Of a DNA stretch of 64,000 nt, positions 25,818 to 35,373 are shown piece by piece. Under the pieces are notes generated by a model that was not told the DNA's origin, made no database searches, and saw nothing but the letters and a program-made list of their open reading frames with translations. Within the stretch, counting starts at the first letter, position 1; each line of letters starts with the position of its first letter. The DNA lies in assembly GCA_964384915.1 (NCBI GenBank), contig CAYLMA010000005.1, positions 62,001 to 126,000 on the forward strand, in the 5' to 3' direction. Origin of the DNA: Sulfurimicrobium sp964384915. GTDB lineage: Bacteria > Pseudomonadota > Gammaproteobacteria > Burkholderiales > Sulfuricellaceae. A program made the translations under genes and the position numbers.

Positions 25818-27745
25818 GCGGCTTCCTTATACGATTTATTCAGGGTTAGCCGGATTTCAGTGCCGGCGCCCGGGGTGGAAAGGATTTCGAGCAAGCCGCC
25901 AATGCGGTGAGCCCGTTCCTTCATGATGCTGATGCCGACGTGGGAATCGCCGGGTTGCAACTCCGGATTGAAGCCTCGGCCATTATCACGCACCGAAATG
26001 ACACACTCTCCGATGCGCGAGACTTCCACCGTCACAGCGCTGGCTGCCGCATGTTTTCTGACATTGGACAGGGCCTCCTGGACGATATGCAGCACCTGGG
26101 TCTCATTGCTTGGATCAAGCGGCGCACCCTCGCCTTTGATCTTTAAAGTCGCCTTGATGCCGGTCTGTCCCTCGAATTTTTCCAGCGTACCGCGAATGGC
26201 GCCCTCCAGATCCGACTGGTGCACGCGTGTGCGGAAATGCACCAGCAACTCGCGCACGTCGTCGTAGCTTTCCTGCACCCCCTCGCGTATATGGGCCAAA
26301 CCCTCCGTCACTTCGCGCTCATTGCCCTTACGCAAGGATTCCTCCAGCATCTGGACCTGAATATTCAGGAATGCCAGCCCCTGTGCGATGCTGTCGTGCA
26401 GCTCCTGGGCCAGCAAGTTGCGCTCCTCCGAGATCGCCATTTCCTTCTCGCGCGACACCAGCCGCTGCCCCTCGATGGCCGCGCCAAGATGCTGGCCGAC
26501 GGTTTCCAGCAACTGCACTTCCATCGGCGAAAAACTGCGGGCTTTGTGAAAATACAGATTAAAAATGCCAATCAGGCGCTTTTTAACCTGGATGGTAAAA
26601 ACCGACACCGTTCGATAGCCCTCGTCCCGGCAGTTATACATCAGTTTCAGTTCGGTTGGCTGCCGCAGATCGAAAAAGGCGGGTGTCCGGGCGCTCGCCG
26701 CCCCGCCGCACAGGCATTCGCCCATGTTGATGCAGGATTCTTTTTTCGCGAAAACCTCACTCAAACCCTCGGTCACAGCCAAATGAATTTTCTGCGACTC
26801 CGCGTCCGCCAGCCTGACCGCCCCGCCCTGTGCGTCGAACTGGGTCATCAGGCGGCGGATGAAACGGCGGCAAATCTCTTCCACCGTTGCGGGCTCATTG
26901 AGGAAAGCGGTGATTTCATACAGCAGGGCCAGCTCCTGATTTTTTTCCTCCAGGCTGTGAGTTTTTACCTCCACCCGCTGCTCCAGGGTGGTGTAAAGCT
27001 CTTCCAGATGGTCCGCCATCTGGTTGAAACCCAGCGCCAGCGCGCCAAACTCATCGTTGGTTTCCACCGGAACGCGCACGCTGAAATCCCCTCCCGCCAT
27101 GCGCTGTATGCCTTCCTGCAGCTTGGTGGAGGGGCGGATAATCAGCAAATACATGAGGAAAATCAGGGTCACCGTGCCCAGCATGGCCAGGATCACCAAA
27201 CCCAGCTGGATGGAGCGCAGCAGGCTGGTCTTATAGGCATTATCACGCTCGACACTCAGCACCAGGCCATTGACCATGCCGACGAAATTCTCAACAGCAG
27301 GCCGGCTTTCACGCAGCAAACGTCGGCGTTCCTCGGCATCGCGGTTTGTCAATACGCCCTCAAGCAAGGGCCGGATGTGGCCCTGCCATTCCATCCTGAG
27401 CCTCGCCATCTGGCGCCTTACGCCCTCATCCTTGGGCAGCAGCAGGGGACGGGAAGGATCGCCCTGTTCCAGGTCATCAAGCGTTTTCTCGAAGGCGGCT
27501 ATTTCCCGCTGCATCTCGCCTTCCATGCTCAGCTGATCCATATCGAAGTGGATGTTGTAGGTCAGCAGGTATGCCAGCCGATAGGAACGCATGCGCTCGC
27601 TGCCGGCATCATTGATCGCCGCGGCGCCTCCTTCGAGTTGCCAGGAAACGTAGAGGGTCAGGCTGATAGCGGTGAGCGCGATACAGAAAAAGGCGAGCAG
27701 GATGCTCACCAGTTTCGAGCTCAGGGTACGAAAGGGCTTAATCAT
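25814..27745 (-). CDS. narX: Nitrate/nitrite sensor histidine kinase NarX
   Basis: Encodes 643 residues. Two membrane segments (about 11-30 and 178-202) flank a periplasmic domain containing the nitrate-binding P-box INDAGSERMRSYR. HAMP follows (LQEGIQRMAGGDFSVRVPVE), then a central module with clustered cysteines (ESCINMGECLCGGA), as in NarX rather than NarQ. The HisKA_3 phosphoacceptor is in ELHDSIAQGLAFLNIQ and the ATPase lid in RDNGRGFNPE. It begins 30 bases after lpdA on the same strand, so the regulatory pair may be read through from the pyruvate dehydrogenase genes. Confidence 0.95.
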   Translation of the reverse strand: MIKPFRTLSSKLVSILLAFFCIALTAISLTLYVSWQLEGGAAAINDAGSERMRSYRLAYLLTYNIHFDMDQLSMEGEMQREIAAFEKTLDDLEQGDPSRPLLLPKDEGVRRQMARLRMEWQGHIRPLLEGVLTNRDAEERRRLLRESRPAVENFVGMVNGLVLSVERDNAYKTSLLRSIQLGLVILAMLGTVTLIFLMYLLIIRPSTKLQEGIQRMAGGDFSVRVPVETNDEFGALALGFNQMADHLEELYTTLEQRVEVKTHSLEEKNQELALLYEITAFLNEPATVEEICRRFIRRLMTQFDAQGGAVRLADAESQKIHLAVTEGLSEVFAKKESCINMGECLCGGAASARTPAFFDLRQPTELKLMYNCRDEGYRTVSVFTIQVKKRLIGIFNLYFHKARSFSPMEVQLLETVGQHLGAAIEGQRLVSREKEMAISEERNLLAQELHDSIAQGLAFLNIQVQMLEESLRKGNEREVTEGLAHIREGVQESYDDVRELLVHFRTRVHQSDLEGAIRGTLEKFEGQTGIKATLKIKGEGAPLDPSNETQVLHIVQEALSNVRKHAAASAVTVEVSRIGECVISVRDNGRGFNPELQPGDSHVGISIMKERAHRIGGLLEILSTPGAGTEIRLTLNKSYKEAA

Positions 27746-27775
27746 CGGCGCTGCCGGCCAGGGCTACCCGCGTAC

Positions 27776-29500
27776 CTATTTGCGCTTGATATAAAGGTCG
27801 GTGATCGTGCCTTCCGCCATCTCGGCGGCAAAGCACAGCGTTTCCGACAGAGTGGGATGGGGATGAATGGTCAGGCCGATGTCCTGGGCATCGGCGCCCA
27901 TTTCCAGCGCCAGCACCGCCTCGGCGATGAGTTCTCCGGCATTCGGGCCGACAATGGCGGCACCGATGATGCGCCGGGTTTCCTTGTCCAGCAGCAGCTT
28001 GGTGGCGCCATAGTCGGCCCCGATCGACAGCGCACGACCGCTGGCCGCCCAGGGGAAACTGGCCTTTTCATATTCGATGCCTTTTGCCTTGGCTTCGGTT
28101 TCCGTCAGCCCCATCCAGGCCACCTCGGGATCGGTGTAGGCCACCGATGGAATGGTGCGCGCATCGAAAGCCGCCTTGTGCCCGGCAATCACTTCTGCCG
28201 CCACCTTGCCTTCATGCACCGCCTTGTGCGCCAGCATGGGCTGGCCGACGACATCGCCGATGGCGAAGATGTGCGGCACATTGGTGCGCTGCTGCTTGTC
28301 CACCGGGATGAAACCCAGTTCGTTGACGGCGACCCCGGCATGCTCGGCGCCGGTCAGTTTGCCGTTCGGGCGGCGGCCCACCGCGACCAGCACGCGATCA
28401 AACAACTGAGGCGCGGGCGCATTGTCGCCTTCGAAAGTAGCGAGAATGCCATCCTTTCTGGCTTCCAGGGCGGCAACCTTGGTCTTGAGCAGAATGGCTT
28501 CGTACTGCTTTTCGATTTTCCTGTGCAGCGGCTTGACGATATCCTTGTCGCAGCCGGGAATAAGCTGCTCTCCCAGCTCCACCACCGTGATCTTTGAGCC
28601 CAGAGCGTGATAAACCGTTGCCATTTCCAGCCCGATAATGCCGCCGCCGATCACCAGCATGCGTTCCGGCACATCAGCCAGCGCCAATGCGCCGGTCGAA
28701 TCCATGATTCGGGGGTCTTCAGGAAACACCGGAATATTCACCACCTGCGAACCGGCGGCAATGACGGCGTTGTCAAAGGCTACGTCCAATTCACCTTCGG
28801 CTGTTTCCACTTTGATATGGTGCGGGGAGATGAATTGCCCGCGGCCGCGGATGACCTGGACATTGCGCTGTTTAGCCAGCTGAGCCAGGCCTCCGGTCAG
28901 GCGCCCCACCACGCTTTCCTTCCATCCGCGCACCTGGTCGATATCGACCTCTGGGTTGCCGAATTTCACGCCATGGGCACCCACCTCAGCGGCCTCAGAA
29001 ATGACCTTGGCCACGTGCAGCAACGCCTTGGAAGGAATGCAGCCGACATTGAGGCAGACGCCTCCCAGAGAAGCATGGCGCTCGACCAGGATCACTTTCT
29101 TGCCCAGATCGGCAGCGCGGAAAGCGGCCGTGTAACCGCCGGGGCCCGCGCCCAGCACCACCACATCTGCGTGGATTTGCTGTCCGCCCGCCATTGGCGC
29201 GGCAGCTGTCTGCGCAGCAGTGGAAACAGGAGCCGGCGCTTCGGGCACGACCGGCGCGCCTTCCACCTCCAGCGTCAGGATTTCGCTGCCCTTGGTGACC
29301 TTGTCACCCACCTTCAGCTTGACCGACTTCACCGTGCCGGCATGGCTGGAAGGGATTTCCATCGTCGACTTGTCACTTTCGAGGGTGACCAGCGATGTAT
29401 CTTTTTCAACCGTGTCGCCCGCTTTGACCAGCACTTCGATCACCGGCACGTTGTCGAAATCGCCAATATCCGGAACGCATACTTCGATGATTTTGCTCAT
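27776..29500 (-). CDS. lpdA: Dihydrolipoyl dehydrogenase (E3) with N-terminal lipoyl domain
   Basis: Encodes 574 residues, about 100 more than a plain E3 because residues 1-80 form a lipoyl domain (lipoyl lysine in LESDKSTMEIP). An Ala/Pro linker leads to the FAD/NAD disulfide oxidoreductase: VVLGAGPGGYTAAFRAADLG for FAD, the redox pair in GGVCLNVGCIPSKALL, and the C-terminal catalytic HPHPTLSE. E3 reoxidises the lipoyl groups of the pyruvate dehydrogenase complex. The lipoyl-E3 fusion is known in several betaproteobacteria. It is separated from aceF by a chemoreceptor gene. Confidence 0.95.
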   Translation of the reverse strand: MSKIIEVCVPDIGDFDNVPVIEVLVKAGDTVEKDTSLVTLESDKSTMEIPSSHAGTVKSVKLKVGDKVTKGSEILTLEVEGAPVVPEAPAPVSTAAQTAAAPMAGGQQIHADVVVLGAGPGGYTAAFRAADLGKKVILVERHASLGGVCLNVGCIPSKALLHVAKVISEAAEVGAHGVKFGNPEVDIDQVRGWKESVVGRLTGGLAQLAKQRNVQVIRGRGQFISPHHIKVETAEGELDVAFDNAVIAAGSQVVNIPVFPEDPRIMDSTGALALADVPERMLVIGGGIIGLEMATVYHALGSKITVVELGEQLIPGCDKDIVKPLHRKIEKQYEAILLKTKVAALEARKDGILATFEGDNAPAPQLFDRVLVAVGRRPNGKLTGAEHAGVAVNELGFIPVDKQQRTNVPHIFAIGDVVGQPMLAHKAVHEGKVAAEVIAGHKAAFDARTIPSVAYTDPEVAWMGLTETEAKAKGIEYEKASFPWAASGRALSIGADYGATKLLLDKETRRIIGAAIVGPNAGELIAEAVLALEMGADAQDIGLTIHPHPTLSETLCFAAEMAEGTITDLYIKRK

Positions 29501-29512
29501 GGCACCAACTTT

Positions 29513-31162
29513 TTAAATTTTGAATTTACTCACTGCCCTGCTCATATCGCCCACCAAGCCCTCGAGTTCCTCTGCGGCCTGTGCCGATGCGCCTGCGGCA
29601 GCACTGTTTTCTTCAGTCATTTGAGCCACCTGCTCAACATGGGCGGCAATATCGTTGCTGGCCTGGCTCTGCTCTGCCAGCGCGGAGTAAATATCGTTCA
29701 CGACATGCATCACCTGCTCGGCGCCGGCCTTGATCTGGTTGATGGACTGCCCGGCCTGCTCAGCCAGGGTAACGCCACTGCCTACCCGTTGAACCGCGCC
29801 CTCCATGGTCGCCACGGCGCTCCGGCTGCTATCCTGCATGCCGCTGATCATCGCCGTGATTTCCTCGGTCGCCTTGGTGGTGCGCTCCGCCAGTTTGCGC
29901 ACTTCGTCCGCCACCACCGCGAATCCACGCCCCTGTTCTCCAGCACGCGCCGCCTCGATGGCCGCATTCAGGGCCAGAAGATTGGTCTGGTCGGCGACAT
30001 CCTTGATCACCTGAACCACCGATGTCACTTGATCCGATTGCCGCCCCAGCGCCTCGATGGTCTCGGAAGCCTGCCGCACCGTGGTGGCGATCTGGGACAT
30101 TTCGTTTACCGCCCGGTGAATGACCTCTCCACCCTGGCTAGACAATTCACCCGATTTCCGGGAAAGCTCCAAAGCGTCCCTGGCGCTATCCGATACATGG
30201 TTGATGCTCACCGTCAACTGTTCCACGGCCGCCGCCATGGCTGAAGCCGCTTCGCTCTGGTGGGCGGAGCTCGATGCCACCTGGGTGGATGACGCGGCCA
30301 TGCTGCCCACCGAAACAGAAACCCTGGATACATTCCCCAGAATGGAGCTTAAGGTTTCACGCATCGTCGCGATCAACTGATTGAATGAACGAGCCGTCCG
30401 GCCCAATTCGTCATCGCTGTCCACATCCACCCGGCGGGTAAAGTCGCTGTCCCGTTCGACCACGAGGATGGTTGATTGAACTTGCTCCAGGGGCTGCGTA
30501 ATGGAGCGGATGATCCAGAAAGCCAGTGCAAAGCCCAGCAACAGTCCGCCGCCGATCATGGCAAAGGTGATGTTCCGTGCCAGCGCATAGCCATTCTCCG
30601 CCTTATCAAACTCTTCCTTTGCGATTGTTCCCTGCAAGTTGATGAGCTTTGACATGGCCTCTTCGGTCGGGCTGCCCAGCTTGCGAGCGCCTTTCAGGAA
30701 CACCCCCTGGGAGGAATAATCCTCCTTGCCCAAGTCCTGCAAGGCCGGATGAATCACCTCTGCCAGGTACAGGTCATAGGCGCTCTTGTAGGCGAGCGCC
30801 AGCTCCTTTTCTTCCGGCGTGAGATAGGTTTCCATGTACTTGGCCCAAAGGCCGTTGATCTCGTCAAGGTTGCCCTGAATCCGTTTGGTATGCTCGCTCA
30901 CCGGATGGTCATGCATCTTGGAAAGTTCATAGGCCGGGTTGTGCTGGTAGGCACGCAGGATATCAGCGTAGGAATTCATCAGGAGGCGCTGCACCTTTCC
31001 CAAATCGATCAGCGGCACAGTCCGGTCGGCATACACGGTCTCCAGGCCCCTCACGGCGCCAGACATGCCTTTCAAGCCGGTCGCGCCGACCACAAGCATG
31101 ATAGCCGCAAGAAAAACCACCAGGATATAAAGCCGGGTTGCCACGTGCTTAGTCTTGATCAT
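29513..31162 (-). CDS. Methyl-accepting chemotaxis protein
   Basis: Encodes 549 residues from ATG 31162 (MIKTKHVATRLYILVV), which has an AGGGGA ribosome site; an in-frame ATG 10 codons upstream does not. An N-terminal membrane segment leads to a periplasmic four-helix-bundle sensor, then a second segment (ITFAMIGGGLLLGFALAFWI), HAMP, and the cytoplasmic signalling domain with the hairpin tip EAARAGEQGRGFAVVADEVR. It would signal to CheA/CheW, which are not in the window. Its position between aceF and lpdA, 12 bases before lpdA, is unusual. Confidence 0.93.
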   Translation of the reverse strand: MIKTKHVATRLYILVVFLAAIMLVVGATGLKGMSGAVRGLETVYADRTVPLIDLGKVQRLLMNSYADILRAYQHNPAYELSKMHDHPVSEHTKRIQGNLDEINGLWAKYMETYLTPEEKELALAYKSAYDLYLAEVIHPALQDLGKEDYSSQGVFLKGARKLGSPTEEAMSKLINLQGTIAKEEFDKAENGYALARNITFAMIGGGLLLGFALAFWIIRSITQPLEQVQSTILVVERDSDFTRRVDVDSDDELGRTARSFNQLIATMRETLSSILGNVSRVSVSVGSMAASSTQVASSSAHQSEAASAMAAAVEQLTVSINHVSDSARDALELSRKSGELSSQGGEVIHRAVNEMSQIATTVRQASETIEALGRQSDQVTSVVQVIKDVADQTNLLALNAAIEAARAGEQGRGFAVVADEVRKLAERTTKATEEITAMISGMQDSSRSAVATMEGAVQRVGSGVTLAEQAGQSINQIKAGAEQVMHVVNDIYSALAEQSQASNDIAAHVEQVAQMTEENSAAAGASAQAAEELEGLVGDMSRAVSKFKI

Positions 31163-31215
31163 CACAAAATCCCCTATTATCAATTTTGCCAATTGTTTAA
31201 ATTTCGTGAATATAT

Positions 31216-32508
31216 TTAGAGCAACAGCCTGCGCACATCTCCCAGCATGTTACACAAGAATGCGCTGAAACGCGCGCCCAGAGCGCCGTCGATCACGCGA
31301 TGATCGTAGGACAGCGACAGCGGCAGCATGAGGCGCGGCTCGAATTCCTTGCCGTTCCACACCGGCTTCATGCTGGAGCGCGACACGCCGAGGATCGCCA
31401 CTTCAGGCAGATTGATGATAGGCGTGAAATAGGTGCCGCCGATCCCCCCCAGGCTGGAGACGGTGAAGCAGCCGCCCTGCATTTCGCCCGGGGTGATCTT
31501 TTTCTCGCGTGCCTTGGCAGAAAGCGCGCCCAGTTCGCGCGCAATCTCGATCACCCCTTTCTGGTCCACGTCGCGTATCACCGGCACCACCAGGCCATCG
31601 GGCGTGTCCGCGGCGAAACCGAAATGGAAGTATTTCTTCAGCACCAGGCTCTCGCCATCGGCCGCGAGCGAAGCATTGAATTCAGGGAAGGCCTTCATCG
31701 CGGCCACCAGCACTTTCATCAGGAAGGGCAGCAGGGTGAGTTTGACGCCCTGCTTGGCGGCCTCATCGAGCATGGATTTGCGGAAGGCTTCCAGCTCGGT
31801 GATGTCCGCTTCATCGAACTGCGTGATGTGCGGCGCCGCCACCCAGTTGCGGTGCAGGTTGGCGCCGGAAATCTTTTTGATCTTGGAAAGCGGCTTGGTT
31901 TCAACTTCACCGAATTTGCTGAAGTCCACCGCCGGCATGGCCGCGAGGCCCAGGCTCAGCCCGCCCGCGGCGGCGCCGCGCGGCTTGGCCAGTTCGGCCT
32001 TGACGAAGGCCTGAACGTCCTCTTTCAGGACGCGGCGCTTGGGGCCGGAACCATTGACCAGCGAAAGGTCCACCCCGAGTTCGCGGGCAAAGGCGCGCAC
32101 CGAAGGGCTGGCGTGAACCTTTCCGCCAGTTGCCGCCACCGGCTCAGCGACAGGTGCCGCGGAAGCAGGCTTGCTTTCCGCAACAGGCTGAGGAACTGGC
32201 ACGGCAGCCTGGGCAGCCACCACAGGGGCTGGGGCTGCAGCCGGTGCGGATGGCGCCGCCGCGCCTTCATCTGCCTCCATGGTCAGAATCAGCGTGCCTT
32301 CGGCCGCCTTTTCACCCGCCTTGATGCGGATCGCCTTCACCTTGCCGGCGAAGGGCGCTGGAATATCCATGGTGGCCTTGTCGCTCTCCAGGGTGACCAG
32401 GGCATCCTCCGCCTTGACCACGTCGCCTTCCTTGACCAGCACCTCGATGACGTCCACTTCGGGAAAATTACCGATGTCCGGGACGCGCACTTCCTTGATG
32501 TTTGACAC
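31216..32508 (-). CDS. aceF: Pyruvate dehydrogenase E2, dihydrolipoamide acetyltransferase
   Basis: Encodes 430 residues. One lipoyl domain (residues 1-80, lipoyl lysine in LESDKATMDIP) is followed by an Ala/Pro linker, a peripheral subunit-binding domain (ASPSVRAFARELGVDLSLVN) and the acyltransferase core with active site LSYDHRVIDGALGARF. With one lipoyl domain it is shorter than the E. coli protein, which has three. It lies 106 bases after aceE. Confidence 0.96.
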   Translation of the reverse strand: MSNIKEVRVPDIGNFPEVDVIEVLVKEGDVVKAEDALVTLESDKATMDIPAPFAGKVKAIRIKAGEKAAEGTLILTMEADEGAAAPSAPAAAPAPVVAAQAAVPVPQPVAESKPASAAPVAEPVAATGGKVHASPSVRAFARELGVDLSLVNGSGPKRRVLKEDVQAFVKAELAKPRGAAAGGLSLGLAAMPAVDFSKFGEVETKPLSKIKKISGANLHRNWVAAPHITQFDEADITELEAFRKSMLDEAAKQGVKLTLLPFLMKVLVAAMKAFPEFNASLAADGESLVLKKYFHFGFAADTPDGLVVPVIRDVDQKGVIEIARELGALSAKAREKKITPGEMQGGCFTVSSLGGIGGTYFTPIINLPEVAILGVSRSSMKPVWNGKEFEPRLMLPLSLSYDHRVIDGALGARFSAFLCNMLGDVRRLLL

Positions 32509-32614
32509 TATTATTTCTCCTGGCTTTTCACCGCAAAGGGCGCAAAGTATCGCAAAGGAAACCTTGCAGGCATGACCTTGCGCACCTTGGCGTCCTTTGC
32601 GGTTGAAAAATTTC

Positions 32615-35269
32615 TTACACCGTCACCGGGTTCGGTTTGTCCGGGTCGATACCGTATTTTTTCATCGCCTCGCTCACCTTGGCGGCGGGCAAAGCGCCTT
32701 CATCGGCCAGGGCCTTCAGCGCTGCCACTACCACGTAATAACGGTCCACCTCGAAGAAGCGGCGCAGTTTCTCGCGGCTGTCGCTGCGGCCGAAGCCGTC
32801 GGTACCGAGCGTCACATAGCTTGCCGGCACGAATTCGCGGATCTGGTCGGCATAGGCCTTCATGTAGTCGGTGGATGCAATCACAGGTTCCTTGCCGCCC
32901 TTGAGGCATTTTCCGACATAACTGTCACGCTGCGGTTTTTCCGGATGCAGCATGTTCCAGCGCGTGGCATCGAGGCCATCGCGGCGCAGTTCGTTGAAGC
33001 TGGTGACGCTCCACACCTCGGCGGATACGCCAAAATCGTTTTCCAGCAGTTCGGTGGCGGCTTCGACTTCGCGCAGGATGGTGCCCGAGCCCATCAAACG
33101 GACCTTGAGCTTCTTCTTCCCGGCCTTCTTCAACAGGTACATCCCCTTGATGATGCCCTCTTCCACGCCCTTGGGCATGGGCGGGTGAACGTAGTTTTCG
33201 TTCATCACCGTGAGGTAGTAATACACATCCTCCTGTTCCTGGTACATGCGGCGCAGGCCGTCCTGGATGATCACCGCCAGTTCGTAGGCGTAGGTCGGAT
33301 CGTAGGTGATGCAGTTGGGGATGGTCGCCGCCTGCAGGTGGCTGTGGCCGTCCTCGTGCTGCAAACCCTCGCCGTTGAGCGTGGTGCGGCCGGCGGTACC
33401 GCCCAGCAGGAAACCGCGCGCGCGCGCATCGCCCGCCAGCCAGGCGAGGTCGCCGATGCGCTGGAAGCCGAACATCGAGTAATAGATATAGAACGGGATC
33501 ATGGCCACGCCGTGATTGCTGTAGGAAGTGGCTGCAGAAAGCCAGGAGGCGAAGGCGCCGGCCTCGTTGATGCCCTCCTCCAGAATTTGCCCGCTCTTGG
33601 ACTCCTTGTAGAACATCACCTGGTCCGCATCCTGCGGCTCGTACAACTGGCCCTGCGAGGAATAGATGCCGAGCTGGCGGAACATGCCTTCCATGCCGAA
33701 GGTGCGCGCCTCGTCGGGCACGATGGGCACCACATGCTTGCCGATCACCTTGTCCTTGACCAGCGTCGACAGCACGCGCACGAAAGCCATGGTAGTCGAA
33801 ATCTCGCGCTCGCCGGTGCCGGCCAGGATGGCGTCGAAGTCCTTGAGAGAAGGTACCGGCAGCGCCTCGGCTTTCTGCCGGCGCGCCGGCAGGTAACCGC
33901 CCAGCGCCTTACGGCGTTCCTTCAGGTATTGCATTTCCGGGCTGTCTTCAGCCGGGCGGTAAAGGGGCACGCCGGCAATCTGATCGTCGGCGATGGGAAT
34001 ATTGAAACGGTCGCGGAACTCCTTGAGCGACGCATCGGACATTTTCTTCGCCTGGTGGGTAATGTTTTGCCCCTCACCTGACGTGCCCATGCCATAGCCC
34101 TTCACCGTCTTGGCCAGAATGACCGTCGGCTGGCCGGTGTGCTTGGTTGCTGCAGCATAAGCGGCGTATACCTTGAACGGATCGTGGCCGCCGCGGTTGA
34201 GGCGCCAGATGTCGTCGTCCGACATGTTGGCGACCATTTCCAGCAACTCGGGGTATTTTCCGAAGAAGTGCTGGCGCACATAGGCGCCGTCCTTGGCCTT
34301 ATAATTCTGGTAATCGCCGTCCACGCATTCTTCCATGCGCTTCAGCAACAGGCCCTTGGTGTCCCTCGCCAGCAGCGCGTCCCAGTGGCGGCCCCACACC
34401 ACCTTGATGACATTCCAGCCGGCGCCGCGGAACACGCCTTCGAGTTCCTGGATGATCTTGCCGTTGCCGCGCACCGGGCCGTCAAGGCGCTGCAGGTTGC
34501 AGTTCACCACGAAGATGAGGTTATCGAGCCGCTCGCGCCCGGCCAGGGAAATCGCGCCCAGGGATTCCGGCTCGTCGGTCTCGCCGTCGCCGAGGAAGGC
34601 CCATACCTTGCGGTTCTCGGTATTCACCATGCCCCGGTCGTTGAGGTACTTCATGAAACGCGCCTGGTAGATTGCCGTCAGCGGCCCCAGGCCCATGGAC
34701 ACGGTGGGGAACTGCCAGAAATCGGGCATCAGCCAGGGATGCGGGTAGGAAGGCAGGCCGCCGCCATCCACTTCCTGGCGGAAATTCTTCATCTGCTCAT
34801 CGCTCAGGCGCCCTTCGAGGTAGGCGCGGGCATAGATGCCGGGCGAGGAATGGCCCTGGATATAGAGCAGGTCGCCGCCGTGCTTGTCGTCGGCAGCGTG
34901 GAAAAAATGGTTGAAGCCCACATCGTAGAGGGTCGCGGCGGACGCAAAGCTGGCGATGTGGCCGCCCACGCCGGGGCTTTTCTTGTTCGCCTGCATCACC
35001 GTGGCGATGGCGTTCCAGCGGATCAGGGCGCGGATACGGCGTTCCAGCGCAAGATCTCCGGGAAAACGCTCTTCCTGGGTCACCGGAATGGTGTTGAGAT
35101 AAGCCGTGCTGGCTGAATAGGGCAGATTCGCGCCGCTCCGGCGCGCCTTGTCGATCATCTGCTCCAGCAGAAAATGCGCACGCTCCACACCTTCCAGCTC
35201 GAGAACCGCATCCAGGGCATCCAGCCACTCCTGCGTTTCCTGAGGGTCCATGTCGGGGATTGCTGCCAT
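32615..35269 (-). CDS. aceE: Pyruvate dehydrogenase E1, homodimeric type
   Basis: Encodes 884 residues. AceE decarboxylates pyruvate with thiamine diphosphate and passes the acetyl group to AceF. The start MAAIPDMDPQETQEWLDALD, the substrate region GHIASFASAATLYDVGFNHF, the thiamine-binding GDGETDEPESLGAISLAGRE and VVNCNLQRLDGPVRGNG all match. It is the first gene of the aceE-aceF-chemoreceptor-lpdA group and is divergent from the aminopeptidase gene, sharing a 104-base upstream region. Confidence 0.97.
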   Translation of the reverse strand: MAAIPDMDPQETQEWLDALDAVLELEGVERAHFLLEQMIDKARRSGANLPYSASTAYLNTIPVTQEERFPGDLALERRIRALIRWNAIATVMQANKKSPGVGGHIASFASAATLYDVGFNHFFHAADDKHGGDLLYIQGHSSPGIYARAYLEGRLSDEQMKNFRQEVDGGGLPSYPHPWLMPDFWQFPTVSMGLGPLTAIYQARFMKYLNDRGMVNTENRKVWAFLGDGETDEPESLGAISLAGRERLDNLIFVVNCNLQRLDGPVRGNGKIIQELEGVFRGAGWNVIKVVWGRHWDALLARDTKGLLLKRMEECVDGDYQNYKAKDGAYVRQHFFGKYPELLEMVANMSDDDIWRLNRGGHDPFKVYAAYAAATKHTGQPTVILAKTVKGYGMGTSGEGQNITHQAKKMSDASLKEFRDRFNIPIADDQIAGVPLYRPAEDSPEMQYLKERRKALGGYLPARRQKAEALPVPSLKDFDAILAGTGEREISTTMAFVRVLSTLVKDKVIGKHVVPIVPDEARTFGMEGMFRQLGIYSSQGQLYEPQDADQVMFYKESKSGQILEEGINEAGAFASWLSAATSYSNHGVAMIPFYIYYSMFGFQRIGDLAWLAGDARARGFLLGGTAGRTTLNGEGLQHEDGHSHLQAATIPNCITYDPTYAYELAVIIQDGLRRMYQEQEDVYYYLTVMNENYVHPPMPKGVEEGIIKGMYLLKKAGKKKLKVRLMGSGTILREVEAATELLENDFGVSAEVWSVTSFNELRRDGLDATRWNMLHPEKPQRDSYVGKCLKGGKEPVIASTDYMKAYADQIREFVPASYVTLGTDGFGRSDSREKLRRFFEVDRYYVVVAALKALADEGALPAAKVSEAMKKYGIDPDKPNPVTV

Positions 35270-35373
35270 TATGATCGCTCCTGAGTAGACATTTATTCAA
35301 ACCTGTTATGATTCCTTATATTGCCTACTTTGGTCAAGGCAAGAATACACGCCACTGCACGGGAAACAGCCCC

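Noticed and set aside
26219..28597. 792-codon frame on the plus strand across narX and lpdA
   Set aside because: It crosses two conserved minus-strand genes and has no recognisable domain.
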